From the NCBI GenBank assembly GCA_016288755.1, contig JAEELE010000097.1:1-64000 (forward strand): 64,000 nucleotides of DNA, given 5' to 3'. This DNA is from Oscillospiraceae bacterium. Its GTDB lineage: Bacteria; Bacillota; Clostridia; Oscillospirales; Ruminococcaceae. The translations under genes and the position numbers were made by a program. Below the pieces are notes generated by a model, which ran no database searches, was not told the DNA's origin, and saw only the letters and a program-made list of their open reading frames with translations. Below, in pieces: positions 53,936 to 61,151 of this stretch (its first letter is position 1; each line of letters starts with the position of its first letter).

Positions 53936-56146
53936 ATGAAGCAACGGAAAATATACGGTGTGATTGCGGCAGAAGCCAGCAGTATTGAGCAGCGCCAGAT
54001 CCTCAACGGCATCATCGCGACAGCGCAGGCGCACAACATTGATATTGCTGTAATCACGAATATCTACAATCCCTATGACGAAAATGACCGTGACTACAAG
54101 GAGTTCTTCACCGAAAACCGCATCTACGAGCTGATCCTCTCGCCCGAGCTCGACGGTCTGATTCTGATTGCCGAGTCCTTCACCAACAAGCATCTGCAGG
54201 GGGTCATGTTCAGCACGCTGAAAAAGCGGCTCGATCTGCCGCTGATCGTCATTTCGATGTATACTCCCGAGCTCGATCTGCCGAACGCGACCTTCATCAA
54301 CACCAGCGACTTCAACGACATGTTTGAGATCACCTCGCACATGATCGAGAAGCACGGCTGCACGAACATCGACATTCTCACAGGCTTTTCCGGAAACCCT
54401 GCCGCAGAGGACCGCGTGCAGGGCTATCGGCGTGCTCTGGAGCAGCACGGGCTGACCTTCGAGCCCGAGCGCGTGCACTGGGGCGACTTCTGGACGACCT
54501 CCGGCGACCAGCTCGCCAAGGACTATATCAGCGGCAAATACCCGCTGCCGCAGGCGCTGGTCTGCGCCAACGACTATATGGCATTCGGTCTGCTCGATGC
54601 GCTCGCGGTCAGCCCGATCCGCGTGCCCGAGGACCTCGCCGTCACCGGCTATGAAAACGTCAACGAGCGCATCTATCACACGCCGCTGCTCTCGACCTAT
54701 CAGCGCAACCGCTCCGAGCTCGGCATTCAGGCGGTCCTGCGGCTCGAGGACCCGACGCATCCCTTTGAGAGCCCGCAGGGCACATGGGTCGCCGGCGCGA
54801 GCTGCGGCTGCTCTGCCGACCCGGAGGTCATCAACAGCGAGCTCAACTGGATCCGCACGCGCATCAACCACGAATACTGGACCTCCTACAGCAATATGGA
54901 GATGCGGCTCACGCTCTGCGAATCGCTCGAGGAATTCATCGCGGAGATGACCAGGCACCTCTTCCTCGTGCGCTATGCCTCTGATATTCAGCTCTGCCTT
55001 TTTGAGAAATGGCACACCGACGAGAACTGCAGCATGGAAAACGACCGGCTCTCCTTCCGCAGCATCGCGGGCTGGCGGCAGGAGGAGCCGATGAAGACCT
55101 GCACGCCGATGCAGCTCTCCGAGATGATGTACGGACCGCCGTGTGCGTATTACTTCACGCCGCTCTTTTTCCGCAAGCGGCTGATGGGGCTCAATGTGCT
55201 GCGCTATGACCACCCCGACTGCTTTGACCCGATCTACCGCGACTGGCTCAAGGGCGTCTCAAACGGGCTGGAATTCCTGCGCATGAAGAACGATATCCAG
55301 TATCTCATCCGGCGGCGCAACGGCTCCGGCTCCTACGACAGCGTGACCGGTCTGCTCCGACCGACGGCATTTCTGCGGGAGCTCTCCGCGGCGATCTCCC
55401 ATGCGGCACCCGAGGAGCAGATGCTGCTGCTCACGCTCCGGTCGTCCTACACGCAGACGGAGCTCCATCTGCAGACCGAATCCGAGCGGATCGCCGCTGC
55501 GAAGGCGGTCGCCGACGCGATGCAGAGTGCGGTCCGCGGCATCGGGCAGATGTTCTGCGGGCTGCCCGCGCAGGGCTGCTATGTCATTGCGGGCATCGGA
55601 AAATATACGGACAAGGCGGTCAGCGAGCTGAGTGAGCTGCTGCATGTCTATCTGCTCTATTCCGACGAGGCGTTCATCACGACGGTCCCCGATTCCTTCT
55701 GCATCACCGCGCAGCAGTATGCGCTGGAGGGCATCAAGCCCGAGGCGATTCTCGCGGCGGTCACCGACGAAATGAAGCAGGTGCGTCCGCCCGCCTACAC
55801 CTCCGACGATCTGCAGCTGCTGCGGCTGCGCATCCGGCTCTATCACGACTTCGAGGAGCAGCCCTCTGCGGAGGATTGCTGCCGCATTCTCTGCTTCAGC
55901 GAGGGCTATTTCCGCACGCGCTACAAGACCCTCTTCGGCGTGAGCTATCATCAGGACTGCATCCACGCGCGCATCAGCTATGCGAAATATCTGCTGCTGA
56001 CCACGCAGCTCTCGGTCTCGGCGATCGCCGCGCAGTGCGGCTACCGCGAGGACAACTATTTCCTGCGGCAGTTCCGACGCGAGACCGGTCTGACGCCGAA
56101 TCAGTTCCGCAAGGTCCTCCCTGCGAATGTTCACGGTGAGGCATAA
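53936..56146 (+). CDS. LacI-type sugar-sensor / AraC-HTH hybrid transcription regulator
   Basis: A 736-residue cytosolic regulator. Residues 1-~290 are a LacI/GalR-like periplasmic-binding-protein sensor without the usual N-terminal HTH (KIYGVIAAEASSIEQRQILNG, DLAVTGYENVNER). A middle region (~300-450) looks GAF-like, followed by a degenerate GGDEF-like segment starting YDSVTGLLRPTAF. The C-terminal ~100 residues are an AraC-type double HTH (LTTQLSVSAIAAQCGYREDNYFLRQF then RRETGLTPNQFRK). In cellulosomal Ruminococcus such genes lie by xylanase genes, as here, so regulation of xylan degradation by oligosaccharides is inferred. The second HTH helix is intact. Confidence 0.87.
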   Translation: MKQRKIYGVIAAEASSIEQRQILNGIIATAQAHNIDIAVITNIYNPYDENDRDYKEFFTENRIYELILSPELDGLILIAESFTNKHLQGVMFSTLKKRLDLPLIVISMYTPELDLPNATFINTSDFNDMFEITSHMIEKHGCTNIDILTGFSGNPAAEDRVQGYRRALEQHGLTFEPERVHWGDFWTTSGDQLAKDYISGKYPLPQALVCANDYMAFGLLDALAVSPIRVPEDLAVTGYENVNERIYHTPLLSTYQRNRSELGIQAVLRLEDPTHPFESPQGTWVAGASCGCSADPEVINSELNWIRTRINHEYWTSYSNMEMRLTLCESLEEFIAEMTRHLFLVRYASDIQLCLFEKWHTDENCSMENDRLSFRSIAGWRQEEPMKTCTPMQLSEMMYGPPCAYYFTPLFFRKRLMGLNVLRYDHPDCFDPIYRDWLKGVSNGLEFLRMKNDIQYLIRRRNGSGSYDSVTGLLRPTAFLRELSAAISHAAPEEQMLLLTLRSSYTQTELHLQTESERIAAAKAVADAMQSAVRGIGQMFCGLPAQGCYVIAGIGKYTDKAVSELSELLHVYLLYSDEAFITTVPDSFCITAQQYALEGIKPEAILAAVTDEMKQVRPPAYTSDDLQLLRLRIRLYHDFEEQPSAEDCCRILCFSEGYFRTRYKTLFGVSYHQDCIHARISYAKYLLLTTQLSVSAIAAQCGYREDNYFLRQFRRETGLTPNQFRKVLPANVHGEA

Positions 56147-56152
56147 CAGCAT

Positions 56153-56190
56153 ACCCCCGGCAGACGGTTGATCTGCCGGGGGTGTTTGTT
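56153..56190 (+). terminator. Terminator after the hybrid regulator
   Basis: ACCCCCGGCAGA and TCTGCCGGGGGT pair around a 7-nt loop, followed by GTTTGTT. It also lies at the 3' end of the converging small gene. Confidence 0.82.
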
Positions 56191-56560
56191 ACAGTGTGCT
56201 GCGAATCTCCTCGAGCAGCTTCTGGACCGCTCCGCCGGATGCAGTCGTGTTGTTGTTTTTGTGCTTCACTGCATTCTGCACAAGTTTGTCACTGCTCTGC
56301 AAAAGGAAATCCGTCAGATCGCGCCGGAAGTCCGCAATCGACCTGTAGCCCATCCCGCGCGTGACATTTGCGCTGACCGTTGACCGATTCACATGGCGCG
56401 CGGCGGCAACTCCATTGACGCAGTCGTCGATAAAGCATTTAACTGCCTGTTCCGGCGTCTGACCCTCCTTCTGCTGCACTGCTCCGCTTTTGAATCCGTC
56501 CACGAGCATCTGCAGCAGAGCGGTCACATCCTGCACTGCCTGACTCATCTGTTTTCCCAT
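56189..56560 (-). CDS. Hypothetical protein of 123 aa
   Basis: A cytosolic protein with a helical N-terminus (QAVQDVTALLQMLVDGF), an HTH-like middle (AARHVNRSTVSANVTRGMGY) and a Lys/Asn-rich part near the end. AGGAGGAC precedes ATG 56560 and a consensus promoter lies at 56625. No family recognised. It may be a small DNA-binding protein, but this is inference from the HTH-like segment. Confidence 0.7.
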   Translation of the reverse strand: MGKQMSQAVQDVTALLQMLVDGFKSGAVQQKEGQTPEQAVKCFIDDCVNGVAAARHVNRSTVSANVTRGMGYRSIADFRRDLTDFLLQSSDKLVQNAVKHKNNNTTASGGAVQKLLEEIRSTL

Positions 56561-56624
56561 GATTGTCGTCCTCCTGCGTATTGATTTGCCGAATGCGGTC
56601 CTGGGTGCCGTTCGGTCTGATATG

Positions 56625-56654
56625 ATTATACCATTTTGCTGCTGCGCTTGTCAA
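56625..56654 (-). promoter_or_regulatory. Promoter of the 123-aa gene
   Basis: Minus-strand TTGACA, 18-nt spacer, TATAAT. The rest of 56661-56796 holds no visible feature. Confidence 0.72.
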
Positions 56655-56796
56655 TTCGCAGAACAAACGAACTTTCGCATCAGATAGCATTGCAAAAAAC
56701 GGGCGATTTTTACGGAACGTCTCTGCATTTTTTTCGATACGGGGGGTACTTCCTATTCATACGAGTCTGAAATTGGCCGGTCTTGTGCAAATTGCG

Positions 56797-56828
56797 AAAA
56801 AAAAGCGCCGCAGTCCAAGGACTGCGGC
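56797..56828 (-). terminator. Terminator after the GH10-GH43 gene
   Basis: On the minus strand GCCGCAGTCC and GGACTGCGGC pair around TT and are followed by GCTTTTTTTT. Confidence 0.9.
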
Positions 56829-56917
56829 TTCAATATTGGGGGGAAGAAATTATATTGAACCGGGGAACCCGTTTCAACCTATTTCATGGTGTGTATCCCC
56901 TTGATACACTGTGCGGC

Positions 56918-59900
56918 TCAGCTCAGCTTCCAGCTGTCGAAATCGAAGCTGCCCTTGAAGACAAAGCTGACATCCTTCACGCCGCTGACATTCAGCGTCG
57001 GCACTGTGATCTCTCCGTTCGTGCCTGCCGGAATCTCAACATACGCGAATGCATCGCCGCTCGGACCGCCGGTCGTGACCTTGATCGCCGCTGCCTCAGA
57101 GGACTTGACCTTCACAGTCAGGCTCTTGCAGCCGGTGCCGAAGTCGACGCCCTTGAGCTTGATCCAGTCGCCGGTCTGAATGTTCGTCACGACGGTGTTG
57201 CTCAGACCGCTGATCTCGATGCCCGCCTGCTGTGCCATCGTCTCTGCCTGCACAGTCTCAAACGGATTGAGGTATTCGAGCTGATCGACGCCTGCCATCG
57301 AGCCCTTGCAGGTGATCTGACCGGTGGATGCGTTGTAGTCTGCCTTGTTGATCTGCGTGGAGCGGTAGTTGAAGCCGGAGCCTCCGTTGACGCCCATGCG
57401 CATCTCCTGCTTGCGGCAGTGATACAGCACATAATACTGATCCTTGAACATGATGATGGAGTGGTGGTTGTTGCCGCCGTTGTCAAGGCCCTGCGAGCCG
57501 GTGTTCTTGAACACATTGCCCTTGAGCTGGCTGGAGCCCCAGTCACCGAGCGGATTGGTGTTGCACATATAGAGAATGTCCGCGTTGCCGAAGGAGACGC
57601 CGTTGATGTTGGTGCCGCCCGGAACATTCCAGTTTGCGCAGTAGGAGTAATACCAGGTGTTGCCGATCTTGATCAGCGAGGAATCCTCGAACAGATACGG
57701 GTTCTCGGTGACCTTGACCGTTGTGGTGTCGACAGAGATCAGATCCTTGCCGAGCTTCATCATTCTGCCGGTCTTCGGGTTTGCCTTGTCTCTGCCGTCG
57801 ACGCCGCCGCCCATGCAGAGGTAAGCCTCATCGGTTGCCTCGTCATAGTAGACGCCCGGATCGAACATCCAGACAACGTCGTTCATGTTCGGGGTGTTGG
57901 ACTTGGAAACGAGCTCATGACCCAGCGGATCAATGAACGGACCGGTCGGGCTGTCAGACGTCAGCACGCCGACGCCGGAGCCGTTGTTTGCGAAGTAGAG
58001 GAAGAACTTCGGCTTGCCGTCGATCATCTTCCAGCAGGCATCCGGTGCCCATGCGTTGCTTGCCCACTTGGCAACACCGTTGGTGGTTCTGCCGTTTCTG
58101 GCTGCGACCGGGATCGCGCCGTGGTCGGTCCAGTTGACGAGGTCAGCGGAGGAGACGCAGTTGATGGTGCCGGAATTGTAGGAGTTTTCCTTCATGGAGT
58201 TGCCGTTGTACTCAAATGCGTCATTGGTGGTGTAGACATAGAGTCTGCCGTCGTAGACGAGCCAGCCCGGGTCTGCGCCGAAGCGCTGGGTGGTCAGCGG
58301 GTTGTTCTCGTTGTCCATCTTCCAGCTCTTTGCGAGGCTGACGCCCTGGAACATCTGCTCCATCTGGCTGAAGTCGACCTTGCGCTCTGCGACCGGGAAC
58401 TTCTTGATCTTGGTGATCAGGAAATCGCGGAGGAGCTGTGCGTCGGTTGCATCGATCTCGCCGCTCTGGTCAACGTCTGCTGCGAGCTCTTCGATTCTGC
58501 CTGCCCACTTGCCGGTCTTGATGCCGCGCTTGAGCAGGGTGAGGTCTGCTGCGTTGATGGTGCCGTTGCAGTCCACGTCGCCGATGAGCAGAGACTTGCC
58601 CTTGCCCGGACCTTCGATCTTCGTTCCTTCCGGAGCGATGATCACTTCGTCAACATAGAAGCTGGCGTCTTCGTCGTCGCACTCGAAGTAGATCTTGATG
58701 TCGGAAGCGCCGTTCGGGACCTTGAATGCCGTGTTGGAGAGCTGGACCCAGCTGTCGCTGGTCACAGTCTGCGTATCGATCTTTACGTACTGAGTCTCGC
58801 CGTCGTTGTACTGCATGGTGAAGTGCACGTCTGCGGAGCCGGAAGCGAGCTTCACAGCGCCGCTGAAGCTATATGCCTTGCCTGCCTCGAGCAGACCGTA
58901 GCTGATAGATGCCGCTGCGCCTTCATAGGCAGCCGATCTGTTGGTGACATACAGGGACTTGGAGCCTGCATAAGCCTGTGCAGAGGAGGACGAAACAGAC
59001 TCGCCGCTGATACGGGCGCCGAAGCCGTCGGTGCCGTTCTCGAAGGTTGCGTGCAGCCAGTAGCCGTCAGCATCCGGCTCGATCGGATCCGGCTCGACCG
59101 GGACAAAGTCATCGCTGAACTTCGTGCCGTCGCCCCACTGGGACTGCGGAACGAGCTGCGTCAGTGCAGTGTAGGGAGCCTTCGGCTGGTTGCTGCCGTC
59201 GTAGAGGGTCGGATAGGTGCCGCTGCCGAGCCAGGTGTTGTTGTCGTTCGGACCCCAGACCTGGAGCAGAGTGACTCTGCTGGTGTGGGAGGCATCAGAG
59301 TTCCAGTCCATTGCAGTCTTGTAGATGTTGACGAATCTCTTGGTCTGATCCGACTCGTTGTTGTGGTTCTTGCGGCTGATATCGAGCTCGGTGACCTGGA
59401 GCTCAAGACCTGCCTGCAGATACATCTTCATTGCGGTGAGGTAGTTGTTTTCGCCGTCCCAGCCGGCATTCGGGTCTGCGCCGATGTGGGACTGCATGCC
59501 GACGCCGTCGAGGTTGCCGGCTGCCTTGATGCGCTTCGCGGTCGTCAGGATCGCATCGCGCTTGAAGCCTGCAAACTCATTGTAGTCGTTGTAGAAGAGA
59601 TGGCAGCTCTTCGGTGCATACATTCTTGCATACTTGAACGCCGAATCAATAAAGTGATTGTCCTTGTAAATCTGAACCCACGGAGAAGCGCCGTTGCCGT
59701 AGCCGCCGTTGCGCGGACCGCCGTTGCTGTCGTTCATGCACTCATTGCAGACATCATAGGCGTAGAGGTTCAGCTTCGGATAAGTGCTGGCGAACATTGC
59801 AAACATGTTCTTGATGTAGCTCTCAAGGCGCTGCTCCATCACGGACTCGCTGACCCAGTTGCCGCCGTCCTGGAAGTTGTCCTTGAAGAACCACTGCGGA

Positions 59901-60739
59901 GTCTGGGAGTGCCAGACCAGCGTGTGGCCGCGGAATCCAAGGTTGTTATGAACGCAGAAGTCAGCGATCGCAGCAAAGCTGTTGGATCTGACCTTGATAT
60001 CCGAGTTGGTCGAGCCGTTCTGCACAAGCGTTGCATCCGGCTTCGTCTCGTTTTCGCATTCGATCGCGTTGCAGTCCTTCAGCAGAATGTCCTTGATCGT
60101 ATTGTTGTTCACGGTCGTGCCGTTGAGGATGTTGCCCGAACGGATGCCGAAGTTGACCAGCATATCCTTGAGGCCCTTGTCAGAGGCTGCTGCCTTGGCA
60201 GTTGTCGGACCGGTGATGACCACATCGTCAAACACGAAGTCAGCCGTGCTGTCGGTCGTAAGGAGAAGGCGGAACTGCCCGCTGTTCACAGGTGCGGCAT
60301 AGGATGCGCTCAGCGTGGTCCACTTGCCTGCCGCGACCTTCTTGGAGACGAGCTCGACCTCGGTTTTCTGCTCCGGATCGTCGATATCCTGCGTCATCAG
60401 GGAAAGGCGGAATGTTTCCGCAGACTCACTGAAGACCGAGACATTGTAGTTGAAGGTCTGCCCGCCGTAGAGGTAAAAGCCCTTTTCCGAAGCTGCGCCG
60501 TCAGTGATCGCAGTTCTTTCGGAAATCTTCATGCCGCGGGAACCGTTTGCGCCGATTCCCTCAATGGCTTCGATCTGTGCGGTGAACTCAGGCGAATCTG
60601 CATACCAGCCGTCGTAGTTCACCTCAAAATCGTTGTTGACGAACTCTGTTGCCTGCGCAAAGGACGAAGGCAAAGTGCTCATCGATGCTGCGAAGCAGCC
60701 GATCGCCGTCAAGGCTGCTGCCACCCGTTTAAATTTCAT
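56918..60739 (-). CDS. Multimodular cellulosomal xylanase: CBM22-GH10-CBM22-dockerin-GH43-CBM6
   Basis: A 1,273-residue secreted enzyme. Order: signal peptide (MKFKRVAAALTAIGCFAAS), CBM22 (~30-175), GH10 endo-xylanase (~185-540; LGFRGHTLVWHSQTPQW, acid/base Glu in VCNECMN, nucleophile Glu in ELQVTELDIS), second CBM22-like module (~560-690), type I dockerin (~715-780; GDVDCNGTINAADLTLLKRG, DVDQSGEIDATDAQLLRDF), GH43 (~800-1100; APDACWKMIDGK, FEDSSLIKIGNTWYYSYC) and CBM6 (to the end). It would cut the xylan backbone and remove arabinose or xylose side groups. An internal dockerin between two catalytic modules is known in Ruminococcus. The start is ATG 60739 with GGGGGA; the track ORF includes the leader. 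Confidence 0.93.
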   Translation of the reverse strand: MKFKRVAAALTAIGCFAASMSTLPSSFAQATEFVNNDFEVNYDGWYADSPEFTAQIEAIEGIGANGSRGMKISERTAITDGAASEKGFYLYGGQTFNYNVSVFSESAETFRLSLMTQDIDDPEQKTEVELVSKKVAAGKWTTLSASYAAPVNSGQFRLLLTTDSTADFVFDDVVITGPTTAKAAASDKGLKDMLVNFGIRSGNILNGTTVNNNTIKDILLKDCNAIECENETKPDATLVQNGSTNSDIKVRSNSFAAIADFCVHNNLGFRGHTLVWHSQTPQWFFKDNFQDGGNWVSESVMEQRLESYIKNMFAMFASTYPKLNLYAYDVCNECMNDSNGGPRNGGYGNGASPWVQIYKDNHFIDSAFKYARMYAPKSCHLFYNDYNEFAGFKRDAILTTAKRIKAAGNLDGVGMQSHIGADPNAGWDGENNYLTAMKMYLQAGLELQVTELDISRKNHNNESDQTKRFVNIYKTAMDWNSDASHTSRVTLLQVWGPNDNNTWLGSGTYPTLYDGSNQPKAPYTALTQLVPQSQWGDGTKFSDDFVPVEPDPIEPDADGYWLHATFENGTDGFGARISGESVSSSSAQAYAGSKSLYVTNRSAAYEGAAASISYGLLEAGKAYSFSGAVKLASGSADVHFTMQYNDGETQYVKIDTQTVTSDSWVQLSNTAFKVPNGASDIKIYFECDDEDASFYVDEVIIAPEGTKIEGPGKGKSLLIGDVDCNGTINAADLTLLKRGIKTGKWAGRIEELAADVDQSGEIDATDAQLLRDFLITKIKKFPVAERKVDFSQMEQMFQGVSLAKSWKMDNENNPLTTQRFGADPGWLVYDGRLYVYTTNDAFEYNGNSMKENSYNSGTINCVSSADLVNWTDHGAIPVAARNGRTTNGVAKWASNAWAPDACWKMIDGKPKFFLYFANNGSGVGVLTSDSPTGPFIDPLGHELVSKSNTPNMNDVVWMFDPGVYYDEATDEAYLCMGGGVDGRDKANPKTGRMMKLGKDLISVDTTTVKVTENPYLFEDSSLIKIGNTWYYSYCANWNVPGGTNINGVSFGNADILYMCNTNPLGDWGSSQLKGNVFKNTGSQGLDNGGNNHHSIIMFKDQYYVLYHCRKQEMRMGVNGGSGFNYRSTQINKADYNASTGQITCKGSMAGVDQLEYLNPFETVQAETMAQQAGIEISGLSNTVVTNIQTGDWIKLKGVDFGTGCKSLTVKVKSSEAAAIKVTTGGPSGDAFAYVEIPAGTNGEITVPTLNVSGVKDVSFVFKGSFDFDSWKLS

Positions 60740-60950
60740 GTTTTTCCCCCGTTTCATTTTCTGCGTGGTGCATGTAGTTATATGTCCATCAGGCGATATT
60801 TTGTCTGCCGTGTCCGCATCCGGACCCTGTTGCTTTGCCGCGAAGGGGAGCAGCTCTGCGCCGGGGTTGTCTGCATTCACAGTGACAAAATCGCCGCCTG
60901 AATGAAGCCTTTGGGTTGTCAGTACATCCTGCCGAATCGGTCATCTGTCT
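60740..60950 (-). promoter_or_regulatory. Long structured 5' leader of the GH10-GH43 mRNA
   Basis: From the predicted start (~60950) to ATG 60739 lie about 210 nt. CAGGCGGCGATTTTGTC (60900-60884) can pair with GACAAAATATCGCCTG (60805-60790) to enclose ~80 nt that contain a GTCCG-GATG-CGGAC hairpin. It does not match a riboswitch core I know. Confidence 0.45.
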
Positions 60951-60956
60951 AGTTTT

Positions 60957-60986
60957 ATTATAGCGTACAGTCCTGTCTTGTTTCAA
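60957..60986 (-). promoter_or_regulatory. Promoter of the GH10-GH43 gene
   Basis: Minus-strand TTGAAA, 18-nt spacer, TATAAT. Confidence 0.7.
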
Positions 60987-61076
60987 TGCGAAAAGCGTAG
61001 ATAAAGTGGACGAAATACACGAAAAAATCACAGAACGGAAACATCTTGTCCACATCTTGTTCACGCTTTGCGGGCA

Positions 61077-61108
61077 AAAATGTCCGTACAGCTCCGCACG
61101 GACATTTT
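61077..61108 (-). terminator. Terminator after the GH30-CE1 gene
   Basis: AAAATGTCCGT and ACGGACATTTTT pair around 10 nt on the minus strand; the T-run is the end of the stem. It lies ~45 nt beyond the stop at 61152. Confidence 0.8.
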
Positions 61109-61151
61109 CGGAATATGAGAGGATGCAGAGCGCACTGCGGGGCTGTCGGTG

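Noticed and set aside
60740-60880. In-frame N-terminal extension of the GH10-GH43 protein starting at GTG 60880
   Set aside because: No ribosome binding site, and it would bury the signal peptide that begins at MKFKR behind about 47 residues. Treated as a leader.
56783-60901. 1,372-aa plus-strand ORF opposite the GH10-GH43 gene
   Set aside because: Antisense shadow of a gene with intact catalytic motifs, signal peptide and terminator on the minus strand.
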